Source: Lysobacterales bacterium (lineage in GTDB: Bacteria; Pseudomonadota; Gammaproteobacteria; Xanthomonadales; SZUA-5). Taken from it: 60,878 nt of DNA. The translations under genes and the position numbers were made by a program. Below, in pieces: positions 16,628 to 27,073 of the stretch; the stretch's first letter is position 1, and each line of letters opens with the position of its first letter. The stretch is taken from positions 1 through 60,878 of the forward strand of contig JALHRS010000001.1 in assembly GCA_022841325.1 (NCBI GenBank), given 5' to 3'. The notes beneath the pieces were generated by a model. It searched no databases. It was given only the letters and a program-made list of their open reading frames with translations, and was not told the origin of the DNA.

Positions 16628-18499
16628 ATGCCCGGGCCGCGCCGACGCACGCTGATCAAGGACCAGCAGTACGAAGCTGTGCTGTTCCAGCGGCGTGCGG
16701 TGCTTTCCTTCGTCGTGATTCTGGCGATCATCGGGATCGTGCTGGCGCGCTTTGCCGACCTGATGATCGTGCATCACGGCGAGTACGCCGCGCGCTCGGA
16801 ACGCAATCGGGTGAAGATGCAGCCGCTGCCGCCGGCACGCGGCCTGATTCTGGATCGCAACGGCAGGATTCTGGCCGACAACCGGCTGGCCTACCGGCTG
16901 GAACTGGTGCCGGAACGGGTCGCCGACATGAAGCGGACGCTGGACGAACTGGCGCAGGTGATCGACGTCGACGAGGAAGAGCGCGAGCGTTTCCTGGCGT
17001 TGGTCGCCGCCCGTCGCCGCTTCCAGAGCCTGCCCCTGCGCCTGCGCCTCAGCGAAGACGAAGTGGCGCGTTTTGCGCTGGAGCGCTACCGCTTTCCCGG
17101 TGTTGACGTCGTGCCCTACCTCACCCGCTTCTATCCTCAGGGCGAGTTGTTCGCGCATGTGGTCGGCTATGTGGGTCGCATCGATCCCTCCGATCTGGGG
17201 GAACTCGATGCCGAGCGCTATGCCGGCACCACCCACGTGGGCAAGACCGGCATCGAGCGCTACTACGAATCGCGGCTGCACGGCGAGGTCGGCTTCGAGC
17301 GCGTTGAGACCAACGCCGAAGGCCGGGTGCTGCGAGTGCTGGAGCGCTCGCCGCCGCGAGCCGGTGACAATGTCTACCTGTCGGTGGACGCCGATCTGCA
17401 GCAAGCCGCTGCCGATGCCATGGCTGCTCACGGCGGTGCCGCGGTCGCCATCGATCCGCGCAACGGTGAAGTTCTGGCTTTTGTCAGCGTGCCTTCCTAC
17501 GACGCCAATCTGTTCGTCAACGGCATTTCACGAGCGGAATACAAGGCGCTGCTGGAGGCACCCGGGCGCCCCCTGTTCAACCGCGCACTGCAGGGCGGCT
17601 ACGAGCCCGGCTCTACCCTGAAACCATTCATGGCACTGGCGGGGCTGGAACTGGGCGTGCGCGATGCCAGCTACACGATCTTCTCCAGTGGTGTCTTCCA
17701 GATTCCCGGACAGGAGATCAAGTTCCGCGACTGGCGCCGTGGCGGTCATGGTCGGATTGATCTGATCGAATCGCTGGCGCAGTCGGTGAATTCCTACTAC
17801 TACCAGCTGGCGCTGGACCTCGGTATCGATCGCATGCATGCCTATCTGTCGCGCTGGGGCTTCGGCGAGACCACCGGCATTGATCTGCATGGCGAATCTG
17901 CCGGCATTCTGCCCTCCCGCGAGTGGAAGCGAGCCCGCTTCAATCAGGCCTGGTATCCGGGCGAAACCGTCATTGCCGGCATCGGTCAAGGCTTCAATGT
18001 CGCCACGCTGCTGCAGCTGGCCAGCGCCATCGCCACCCTCGCCGAAGGCGGCCAGCGCTACAAACCGCATCTGGTGCACGCGCTGCGCAGCAGCTTCGAC
18101 CAACCGCCGGTACCGGTGCTGCCGGAGAAGATCGGCGACAATCTGGTTCGTGACCCGGCCAATCTGGCCTTGGTCAAACGCGGCCTGGAAGCGGTGCTCA
18201 ACAGCCCCTCCGGTACCGCGAGAGCCGTCGCCGAGGGGGCCTCTTATCGCATGGCCGGCAAGACCGGAACCGCCCAGCGCGTCAGTCGCAACCGCGATAC
18301 CGAGGTGCAGGCGGTGCTCCGCGAGGGCCAGAAGAATCAGGCCTTGTTCGTGGCCTACGCGCCCACCGAAGCACCGCGCATAGCCGTTGCCGTGGTGGTG
18401 GAACAGGGCGGCTCGGGATCGGCCGCCGCTGCCCCGGTTGCACGCAAGATCTTCGACGCCTGGCTGACCAGGCCGGTCGCTCCGGAGTCGGCGCCATGA
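16628..18499 (+). CDS. mrdA: Penicillin-binding protein 2, peptidoglycan transpeptidase
   Basis: 623 residues. An N-terminal membrane anchor (VLSFVVILAIIGIVLARFADLM) is followed by the non-catalytic dimerisation domain (PPARGLILDRNGRILADNRLAYRLELVPE). The transpeptidase domain has nucleophile S329 in PGSTLKPF, the SVN triad member in SLAQSVNSYYY and K545 in KTGTAQ. It cross-links new peptidoglycan during rod elongation in partnership with RodA, whose gene overlaps its stop by ATGA. All class B PBP motifs are intact. Confidence 0.97.
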   Translation: MPGPRRRTLIKDQQYEAVLFQRRAVLSFVVILAIIGIVLARFADLMIVHHGEYAARSERNRVKMQPLPPARGLILDRNGRILADNRLAYRLELVPERVADMKRTLDELAQVIDVDEEERERFLALVAARRRFQSLPLRLRLSEDEVARFALERYRFPGVDVVPYLTRFYPQGELFAHVVGYVGRIDPSDLGELDAERYAGTTHVGKTGIERYYESRLHGEVGFERVETNAEGRVLRVLERSPPRAGDNVYLSVDADLQQAAADAMAAHGGAAVAIDPRNGEVLAFVSVPSYDANLFVNGISRAEYKALLEAPGRPLFNRALQGGYEPGSTLKPFMALAGLELGVRDASYTIFSSGVFQIPGQEIKFRDWRRGGHGRIDLIESLAQSVNSYYYQLALDLGIDRMHAYLSRWGFGETTGIDLHGESAGILPSREWKRARFNQAWYPGETVIAGIGQGFNVATLLQLASAIATLAEGGQRYKPHLVHALRSSFDQPPVPVLPEKIGDNLVRDPANLALVKRGLEAVLNSPSGTARAVAEGASYRMAGKTGTAQRVSRNRDTEVQAVLREGQKNQALFVAYAPTEAPRIAVAVVVEQGGSGSAAAAPVARKIFDAWLTRPVAPESAP

Positions 18500-19605
18500 A
18501 GCTCGAAGCCCTGATCGCCCACTGGTCGCGCCGCGCATTGCAGTCACTGCTGCCGACCGAGGTCGACCTGCCGCTGGTGATCGCGCTGGTGTTGCTGGCT
18601 GGCACCAGCCTGGTCGTGGTCTGGAGCGCTGGTGCCCAGGATCCGGACATGGTGTTCAAGCAGAGCATGCGTTTTGTTCTGGGCTTCGCGCTGATGGCGG
18701 TGTGCATGCGCATCTCGCCCTCCACCTGGCGACGCTGGACGCCGTGGTTTTATCTGGGCTGTATCGCCCTGCTGCTGGCGGTCATTGCTCTCGGTGAAGG
18801 CAAGGGCGCGCAGCGCTGGCTGGATCTCGGCGTACTGCGCTTCCAGCCTTCGGAACTGTTGAAACTCGGTCTGCCGATGATGCTGGCCTGGTACTTCCAT
18901 GACCGGGTGCTGCCCCCGGGCCTGGGCGATCTGATCAAGGCCTTGCTGCTGATCGCGCTGCCGGCCGGCCTGATCGTGATCCAACCCGACCTCGGCACTG
19001 CGGTGCTGGTGGTGGGCAGTGGCGCCTTCGTGATCTTCCTGGCGGGTATCTCGTGGTGGTGGATCAGCGCACTGGGATTGCTGGCCGCCGCCTCCCTGCC
19101 GATCGTCTGGCAGTTCATGCACGACTATCAGAAGAACCGCGTCTACCAGTTCCTGAATCCGGACTCCGATCCGCTGGGCAGCGGCTGGCAGACCATCCAG
19201 TCCAAGATCGCCGTGGGTTCCGGCGGTTGGAGCGGCAAGGGCTGGACCCACGGCACCCAGTCGCAGCTGGAGTTTCTACCCGAGCGCCATACCGATTTCG
19301 TGCTGGCCGTTTTCAGCGAGGAATTCGGCTGGGTCGGCGTGACCCTGCTGATGCTGGTGTACGCCTTCGTGATCGGCCGTTCGCTGTGGATCGCCGCCAA
19401 TGCCCGCGACACCTACGGGCGACTGCTCGGCGGCGCCATCGCCATGACCTTCTTCGTCTACATCCTGGTCAACAGCGCGATGATCACCGGGATGATGCCG
19501 GTCAAGGGCGTACCGCTGCCGCTGATCAGCTATGGCGGCACCTCGGCCGTGTCCTTGCTGGTGGCCTTCGGCATCCTGCTGTCGATCAACGCCCATCGGC
19601 GGTGA
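18496..19605 (+). CDS. rodA: Rod shape-determining protein RodA, SEDS peptidoglycan polymerase
   Basis: 369 residues, SEDS family, with about ten membrane helices. Conserved features include the periplasmic loop around VYQFLNPDSDPLGSGWQTIQSKIAVGSGG and the HTDFVLAVFSEEFGWVG stretch with the catalytic Asp of the family. The C-terminal signature is PLISYGGTSAVSLLVAFGILLS. It polymerises glycan strands together with PBP2, which is encoded immediately upstream with an ATGA overlap. A heptamer array begins five bases after its stop codon and appears to mark the end of the operon. Confidence 0.97.
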   Translation: MKLEALIAHWSRRALQSLLPTEVDLPLVIALVLLAGTSLVVVWSAGAQDPDMVFKQSMRFVLGFALMAVCMRISPSTWRRWTPWFYLGCIALLLAVIALGEGKGAQRWLDLGVLRFQPSELLKLGLPMMLAWYFHDRVLPPGLGDLIKALLLIALPAGLIVIQPDLGTAVLVVGSGAFVIFLAGISWWWISALGLLAAASLPIVWQFMHDYQKNRVYQFLNPDSDPLGSGWQTIQSKIAVGSGGWSGKGWTHGTQSQLEFLPERHTDFVLAVFSEEFGWVGVTLLMLVYAFVIGRSLWIAANARDTYGRLLGGAIAMTFFVYILVNSAMITGMMPVKGVPLPLISYGGTSAVSLLVAFGILLSINAHRR

Positions 19606-19609
19606 TGAT

Positions 19610-19686
19610 GGTTGTTGGTTGTTGGTTGTTGGTTGTTGGTTGTTGGTTGTTGGTTGTTGGTTGTTGGTTGTTGGTTGTTGGTTGCT
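19610..19686 (+). repeat. Heptamer array GGTTGTT, 10 perfect units plus a variant
   Basis: Ten perfect GGTTGTT units and a final GGTTGCT, beginning 5 bp after the rodA stop codon. A CGCGGAG-rich repeat (19696-19724, complementary to 25762-25790) and a REP1 element follow at once. Confidence 0.97.
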
Positions 19687-19742
19687 GGAGCGGGCTCACG
19701 CGGAGGCGCGGAGATCGCGGAGAACAGCGGGCTCCGGCCCTT

Positions 19743-19811
19743 GTAGGTCCAGACTTGTCTGGACGCTCCTGGTGCTCTTGGCCTAGAGCGTCCAGACAAG
19801 TCTGGACCTAC
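19743..19811. repeat. REP1 element, double-armed
   Basis: Arms identical in sequence to the 6223-6293 element (GTAGGTCCAGAC... and its complement) with a different 20-bp centre. It lies between the converging rodA and tatD genes, where it may serve as a bidirectional stem-loop. Confidence 0.9.
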
Positions 19812-19849
19812 CAACGGCGGCAAGGCTTAGCAACACCCGCGCTGGCCCC

Positions 19850-20641
19850 TCAACCCGGCAGCCTGAAAAACTCCCGCGCGGTGGCGGTGGTGCTGGCCGC
19901 GAGTTGTTCGATCGATTCGCCCCGCGCCTGGGCCACCGCCTGCAACACCTGCAGCAGATAGCGGGGCTCGTTGCGATGGGTCTTGGGCTTGGGCCGGACC
20001 GTGCGCGGCAGCAGATAGGGAGCGTCGGTCTCGATCATCAACCGATTGGCCGGGATGTCCTTCATCAGCGGAATCAGATGAGTACCGCGGCGCTCATCGC
20101 AGATCCAGCCGGTGATGCCGATATGGCAGTCCAGATCCAGGCATTCGTAAAGCTCGCGCTTGTCGGCGGTGAAGCAATGCACCACGCAGGCGCCGAGGCG
20201 ATCGCGCAGCTGGCGCAGGATGGCGATGAAATCGTCGTGGGCATCGCGCTGGTGCAGAAACAGCGGCTTGCCGCATTCCAGCGCCAGTTCCAGCTGCTGT
20301 TCGAAAGCGAACTGCTGGCTGGCGCGCGGTGACAGATCGCGGAAATAGTCGAGGCCGGTCTCGCCCACCGCCACGACATCGGCGTGCCGATGCAGGCCGC
20401 GCAGGGTCTCGTGGGTGTCCGCGGTGTAGTCGCCGGCATGATGCGGGTGCACCCCGGCCGTGGCGTAGAGGAAGCGCGGCCATTGCTGCGCCAGCGCGTG
20501 GGCATCCAGGCTGGCCTGCTCGCTGGCGCCGGTCACGACGATCTGCGAGATCCCCACGGCGCGGGCGTGATCGAGCACGCTGGAGAGATCATGAGCAAAG
20601 GACTCATGACTCAGATTGGCTCCAATATCAATCAGTTGCAC
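19850..20641 (-). CDS. tatD: TatD-family metal-dependent DNase
   Basis: 263 residues. The N-terminus LIDIGANLSHESFAHD matches true TatD, which starts DIGVNL rather than the DxHxH of its paralogue YcfH. Metal-site and fold motifs follow: TAGVHPHHAGD, AVGETGLDYFRD, PLFLHQRDAHDDF, VVHCFTADKRE, GITGWICDERRG and IETDAPYLLPR. TatD enzymes are 3'-5' exonucleases of the TIM-barrel amidohydrolase superfamily, linked to DNA repair and turnover. I start at the GTG giving VQLIDIG; the frame upstream runs into repeat DNA. It is monocistronic and convergent with rodA. Confidence 0.95.
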   Translation of the reverse strand: MQLIDIGANLSHESFAHDLSSVLDHARAVGISQIVVTGASEQASLDAHALAQQWPRFLYATAGVHPHHAGDYTADTHETLRGLHRHADVVAVGETGLDYFRDLSPRASQQFAFEQQLELALECGKPLFLHQRDAHDDFIAILRQLRDRLGACVVHCFTADKRELYECLDLDCHIGITGWICDERRGTHLIPLMKDIPANRLMIETDAPYLLPRTVRPKPKTHRNEPRYLLQVLQAVAQARGESIEQLAASTTATAREFFRLPG

Positions 20642-21118
20642 CGCGCCGTCCTGCCGATGTGGGGCGCCGAGTATAGGGCTGCCGATGCCTGACGAGTTCT
20701 GGACAGCGTCATTGCGCGCCCGCTGCTTCGGCTCGACACAGCCCACGTGCCAGGAATCCCGGCAGACACGGAGCGGCCTTGCCGAGGGACGCGCGCCTGC
20801 GCGGCCGCTCTTGGTCCTCACTCAGCGCAAAGCGGCGCCGCAGCGCGGCGCCCTCCACAACAGCACCCCGAAAACCCGGAGGCCGGCGCCGTCGAAGGCT
20901 GTCGCTCACCCGAGAACCAGGCCTTTTCTGCCCCTTCTTCGCCTCTTGTGACAATTTCCGTCAGTTTTTGCTTGCATTCACCCCCGGTTCATTGGCACCA
21001 TACTCACACGTATGGTGTTGGGGCGGACGCGCTGAGCGATCCGAAAGCACCAGACGATCACCTGAAGGTTCACTGCGGTCGCATCCGTGTCCGCGTTCAC
21101 GTATCTGGGAGGGTAGCC
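20642..21118. other. Intergenic region holding a REP6 element
   Basis: No gene is supported in these 477 bp. The left part (about 20769-20861) is a GC-rich dispersed element whose inverted copy lies at 52819-52911. The right part (from about 20960) is less GC-rich and leads to a GGGAGGG ribosome site for the secreted hydrolase. Confidence 0.6.
20769..20861 (+). repeat. REP6 dispersed element, copy 1
   Basis: About 93 bp sharing blocks AGGGACGCGCGCCTGCG, GCGGCCGCTCTTG and GCGCGGCGCCCTCCA, in the same order, with the reverse complement of 52819-52911. It has no coding content. Confidence 0.75.
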
Positions 21119-23053
21119 GTGAAGCTCAATCGTCTGTCTGTTGCATGCTGTCTCGTTCTGGTCGCGCCGCTGGCGCAGGCTGAAGCTATTGTCGCCAAGC
21201 AGCTCGCTGGCCCGCCGTCCGAATTTTCGGCCATGCAGCCGGCAAACCCGGTGGATGCCGCCATTCACTCGAAGAGCGCGCTGCTCCCGATCGAGCTGAG
21301 CTCGGACAAGGCCGGTGCTTACTCAGCCAGCGTGTCCCTGCCGGTGGAATCGGACCAGCTGCGCTTCTTGGTGTTCAGTGGTGACCAGCTGGGCTGGGAG
21401 GTGGGCATGCGCTCGCCCTCGGGACGCTCGGAAAAGGCCGCCCGCAGTCTGGCCACGGATCAGCGTCTGGCTGAATTCGGCATGGAAAACGCGGCCTACC
21501 CGGCCGACTACTATGCCTTTGATGGCATCGAGACCGGCGACTGGACGCTCAAGCTCAATGCCAGCAGCGGCGCTTCACCGCGCGGCTTTGTGCTGATCGA
21601 AGGCGGCTCGGACACGCAGCTGGTGTCCTACCAGACCCACACCAAGCAGATCGTTGGGGAACGCATCGGCTTTGTGGCCAGCCTGTACGGGCAGGACGAG
21701 AGCGGTGAGGTGCTGTTTGCCAAGGCTGCAGGACGCGTCGGCTCCGCCGCACTGCGGGTGACCAGCCCCAATGGTGAGGTCCAGACCTATGCCATGCACG
21801 ACGATGGCAAGCACAACGACGCCCAGGCTAACGACGGCATCTATGGCGGTGACTTCCTGGCCGACAAGGCCGGCCAGTATCAGGCCCAGGTGATGGTGCG
21901 CGGCTACAACCGTGCCGGCCGTCCGGTCGTGCGTACCGCCGAACATCCGCTGCCGATCATCGCGCCGATGCTGCAACTGGCCGGCACCAAGGCCGCTGCC
22001 AGCAACGCCGACGGCATGCGCCTGAACCTGAACGTGCCGGTGGCGGGTGAGAAGCTTGACCGCCACTATCGCGGCTACGCCGAAGTCTGGGGTACCGATG
22101 CCAGCGGCACCGCAACGCCGGTGGCCTGGGTCAGCGGCATGATCACGCCCAGGGATGGCGCCGTCAGTTTCGGTCTTGATACGCGCTGGATCGCGCTCGC
22201 TGGCGCCCGCGCGCCCTTCGAGTTGCGCCATCTGCGTCTGGAAGATCCCGACTACTACATCACGGTGGCTTCGGCCGAGCGCCTACCGATGAGCACCCCG
22301 GCACTGAGCATCAAGGCCAAGCCCGGCAGCATCAGCATCGATGAAGCCATGACCCAGGGTCCGCGCCCGGCCAATCTCAAGGCCGACAAGGGTACGGGTT
22401 CCCGTCTGTTGCTGGTCCATGGTTACTGCTCCGGCGGTGTCTGGCCAGCCTCGCAGTTCTCGAGCGCGTCGACCTTCCTGGATACCAACCAGAACCGCAC
22501 GCACGACCAGTTCGCACGTCGTATCCAGAGCTATGGTTCGACCTGGAATTCCTTCGGCGTGGTCGCCCACAGCCAGGGTGGTCCGGCTTCGTTGCACCTG
22601 TACACCTACTACTGGAGCGGCCTCGACAATGCCTCGGGCAGCCGTCTGATCCAGTCCGTGGGTTCGCCCTATCAGGGCACCAATCTGGCCGGCATCCTGG
22701 CCACGCTGGGCAACTGGTTCGGTGTCGGCTGTGGCTTCAACAACGATCTGACCTACTCGGGCGCCAGCAACTGGCTGGCTGGCATTCCGTCCTGGGCCCG
22801 CGCCAAGGTCAATTACTACACGACCTCCTTCCGCTACACCAACTGGTGGAGCAATGATTACTGCCAGTTCGCCACCGATCTGGTTCTGAGCGATCCGGAA
22901 GACGGCACCACCGAGCAGGCCAAGGGCCAGCTGTCGGGCGCCATCAACCGTGGCCACACCACCGGCCAGTGCCACACCGCCAATATGCGTGATCCGGCGC
23001 AATATCTGGATTCATCCCGCAATGCGACGATGAACGCCAACGCCGCACGCTGA
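21119..23053 (+). CDS. Secreted alpha/beta-hydrolase with choice-of-anchor-like N-terminal region (CMF-like)
   Basis: 644 residues, GTG start with a GGAGGG ribosome site. The signal peptide is LSVACCLVLVAPLAQAEA. The N-terminal half is beta-rich and carries a calcium-like acidic motif HDDGKHNDAQANDGIYGGD, seen in choice-of-anchor X and related extracellular domains. The C-terminal part is a lipase-like alpha/beta-hydrolase with LLLVHGYCSGGVW (oxyanion region) and nucleophile S485 in VVAHSQGG. The layout resembles proteins annotated as conditioned medium factor in Xanthomonadales; I recall this only by resemblance. It is probably exported and hydrolyses an ester. It stands alone, with a strong terminator. 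Confidence 0.82.
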   Translation: MKLNRLSVACCLVLVAPLAQAEAIVAKQLAGPPSEFSAMQPANPVDAAIHSKSALLPIELSSDKAGAYSASVSLPVESDQLRFLVFSGDQLGWEVGMRSPSGRSEKAARSLATDQRLAEFGMENAAYPADYYAFDGIETGDWTLKLNASSGASPRGFVLIEGGSDTQLVSYQTHTKQIVGERIGFVASLYGQDESGEVLFAKAAGRVGSAALRVTSPNGEVQTYAMHDDGKHNDAQANDGIYGGDFLADKAGQYQAQVMVRGYNRAGRPVVRTAEHPLPIIAPMLQLAGTKAAASNADGMRLNLNVPVAGEKLDRHYRGYAEVWGTDASGTATPVAWVSGMITPRDGAVSFGLDTRWIALAGARAPFELRHLRLEDPDYYITVASAERLPMSTPALSIKAKPGSISIDEAMTQGPRPANLKADKGTGSRLLLVHGYCSGGVWPASQFSSASTFLDTNQNRTHDQFARRIQSYGSTWNSFGVVAHSQGGPASLHLYTYYWSGLDNASGSRLIQSVGSPYQGTNLAGILATLGNWFGVGCGFNNDLTYSGASNWLAGIPSWARAKVNYYTTSFRYTNWWSNDYCQFATDLVLSDPEDGTTEQAKGQLSGAINRGHTTGQCHTANMRDPAQYLDSSRNATMNANAAR

Positions 23054-23074
23054 AGCCATTGCAGCACTTTCCCA

Positions 23075-23103
23075 GGGGCGCCCCGATCGGGCGCCCCTTT
23101 TTT
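23075..23103 (+). terminator. Rho-independent terminator of the secreted hydrolase gene
   Basis: Perfect 9-bp stem GGGGCGCCC/GGGCGCCCC with a 5-nt loop and six T, starting 22 bp after the stop codon. Confidence 0.93.
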
Positions 23104-23154
23104 GTCTGGGTTTCGGTACTTCTCCCGAGCCGCTGCAGCGAACAGCCGCACGGC

Positions 23155-23227
23155 CTGCCGAGCAAGCTCGGCACTACAACAGCCCCGCACACCGAGTCTC
23201 TCGTAGAGCGGAGCTTGCTCCGCTGCG
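23155..23227. repeat. REP-like palindromes
   Basis: Two short palindromes, CCGAGCAAGCTCGG and GAGCGGAGCTTGCTCCGC, lie between the hydrolase terminator and the convergent CoA-transferase gene. They differ from the REP1-REP6 families. Confidence 0.65.
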
Positions 23228-23251
23228 TTTGCCGGGCTTTGGCTTTGCGCC

Positions 23252-25417
<2,166 letters not shown>

Positions 25418-25889
25418 TCACTCCCTGTCCATGGCGCCGATCATAAGGGCCGCCGCGGGACATCGCTTGAGGCAACGCAATGGAATGGCAAGCGCCCGCC
25501 GAGTTCAATGCCGGAATGGGGGGCCGCGAAAGCGTCATTCCGAGCCACCTGTGTCGACCCGAAACTGCCTACGGGCCATCAACCCCCGGTGTCATTGCGA
25601 CCCCGGACTTGACCCGGGGGAAGCAATCCAGGGGCGTGCGGCGATACCCTGTATTGCTTCGTCCCGCCACGCTGCGCTCGCGGCTGAAGGCGCGCTCCTC
25701 GCAATGACGCATCAATAACTTGCGATACGGGTTCATGGAGCGGTCCGTTTGACGTGGTGCTTTCTCCGCGACCTCCGCGCCTCCGCGTGAGTCCATTGCG
25801 GTGAGCATCTGGCCTTCGCCCAAGATGATCGGCAATGCGCGATCCAGACCCCCGTGCACGATCCGGTCTCTTCCCCGCATACTTGGGGC
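25418..25889. other. Intergenic region filled by an extended REP2 mosaic and a CGCGGAG repeat
   Basis: This 470-bp gap holds an extended REP2 element (about 25525-25745) and a repeat of CTCCGCG units (25762-25790) whose inverted copy follows rodA. No gene is supported. Confidence 0.7.
25525..25745. repeat. REP2 mosaic element, extended copy
   Basis: The core (25589-25710) begins GTGTCATTGCGA and ends TCGCAATGACGC, with internal GAAGCAATCCAG and GGATTGCTTC-like arms. The left flank (GAGCCACCTGTG, CCGAAACTGCC, GGGCCAT) recurs beside the copies at 30811 and 60653. The right flank (near TATCGCAAGTTATTGATG, complement) recurs beside the 34962 half copy. Confidence 0.85.
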
Positions 25890-26768
25890 ATGCGACCGCA
25901 ACCCCCTGCCCCACCGCAAAGCCGTGCCCCTGGCCTTGGCGATTACCTGAAAGCGGCCTTCACCTGGCGCTGGAACGTGCTTGCCCTGCTCGCCGGCGGC
26001 GCTTTCGCGGTACTCAGCCCAATACCGGGCGCGATACTGCCGCTGCTGGCGGCGGGCGAACTGCTGTATCTGACCGGTCTGGTGTCCATGCCCAAGTTCC
26101 GGCGCGCCATCGATGCCCGGATGCTCGGCCGCGATCCACAATGGGAGCAGCGCGATGAAGACCCGCAATCGCTGCTGACACGCATGCTCAGTGAACTGGC
26201 GCCGGGACCCGCCGCCCGCTTCCGCGATCTGCGCGATCGTTGTCTGCGCCTGCGTCGTATCGCCCGCGGCGTGGCCGCCGGCGCCCCGGAAGCGCCGGAA
26301 GCCGACGAACTGCGCGGTGGCGGTCTGGACAAGCTGTTGTGGGTGTTCCTGCGCCTGCTGTATGCCCAGCAGGGCTTGTGGCGATTCCTGGATCAGACCG
26401 ATCGCAGCGCCCTGGAAGCGCAGCTGAAAGATCTGGAACAACGTCGTGCGGCGCTGTCCGACAGTGCCGACGAACGCCTTGCGCGCTCGCTGACCGATGC
26501 CATCGCCACCACCACGATGCGCCTGGACAATCTGAAGTCGGCCGAGGCCAACAACCAGTTCGTCGATCTGGAACTCGAACGCATCGAGGCCAAGATCCTG
26601 GCCCTGAGCGAGATGACCGTCAACAACCAGAACCCCGATTTCATCAGCACCCAGGTCGATGTCGTCGCCGACACCATGACCCACGCCGAACACGCCATCC
26701 GCGATCTCAACGCATTGACCGGCCTGTCGAGCAATATCGAGCAGGCGCCGAAGATGCTGCTGGAGTGA
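25890..26768 (+). CDS. Hypothetical membrane-associated coiled-coil protein
   Basis: 292 residues. Near the N-terminus lie two closely spaced hydrophobic segments (WNVLALLAGGAFAVLSPI and GAILPLLAAGELLYLTGLV), which suggest a membrane hairpin. The rest is long charged alpha-helix with coiled-coil character (LEAQLKDLEQRRAALSDSADERLARSLTDA and LDNLKSAEANNQFVDLELERIEAKI). No catalytic motif is visible and I do not recognise a named family. I chose the ATG; a GTG 36 bp upstream is in frame. A heptamer array begins on the base after the stop codon. Confidence 0.8.
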   Translation: MRPQPPAPPQSRAPGLGDYLKAAFTWRWNVLALLAGGAFAVLSPIPGAILPLLAAGELLYLTGLVSMPKFRRAIDARMLGRDPQWEQRDEDPQSLLTRMLSELAPGPAARFRDLRDRCLRLRRIARGVAAGAPEAPEADELRGGGLDKLLWVFLRLLYAQQGLWRFLDQTDRSALEAQLKDLEQRRAALSDSADERLARSLTDAIATTTMRLDNLKSAEANNQFVDLELERIEAKILALSEMTVNNQNPDFISTQVDVVADTMTHAEHAIRDLNALTGLSSNIEQAPKMLLE

Positions 26769-26803
26769 GGAAAAGGGAAAAAGGAAAAGGGAAAAAGGAC
26801 AAG
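26769..26803 (+). repeat. Heptamer array GGAAAAR, 5 units
   Basis: Units GGAAAAG, GGAAAAA, GGAAAAG, GGAAAAA and GGACAAG start immediately after the TGA of the preceding gene, with no spacer. The inverted counterpart is at 27027-27061. Confidence 0.93.
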
Positions 26804-26884
26804 AGCGGCTTGCCGGCATGACTTCAAGCTGGACGTGATTGAGTTTCCCGCACTTCGGATGTTTCCAGGCATCAACTTCCTTTG

Positions 26885-26980
26885 GCGTCATTGCGAGGAA
26901 CGAAGTGACGAAGCAATCCAGTGCTCGGGCCTTACCCTTCCGGATTGCCGCGGCCCGCGATGCGGGCCTCGCAATGACGC
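26885..26980. repeat. REP2 element
   Basis: A 96-bp element with terminal inverted repeats GCGTCATTGCGA and CTCGCAATGACGC, carrying GAAGCAATCCAG near its left end. It lies midway between two inverted GGAAAAA arrays. Confidence 0.9.
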
Positions 26981-27026
26981 GCCTCTAGATCCCGCGGCAA
27001 TCCGCGCCAGCCCCGCTCTTGATCCC

Positions 27027-27061
27027 CCCTTTTCCATTTCCCTTTTTCCATTTTCCTTCTT
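27027..27061 (-). repeat. Heptamer array CCNTTTY, 5 units (inverted GGAAAAA type)
   Basis: Units CCCTTTT, CCATTTC, CCTTTTT, CCATTTT and CCTTCTT end 12 bp before the uup start codon and complement the 26769 array. Confidence 0.88.
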
Positions 27062-27073
27062 CCAGGCTTCCCC

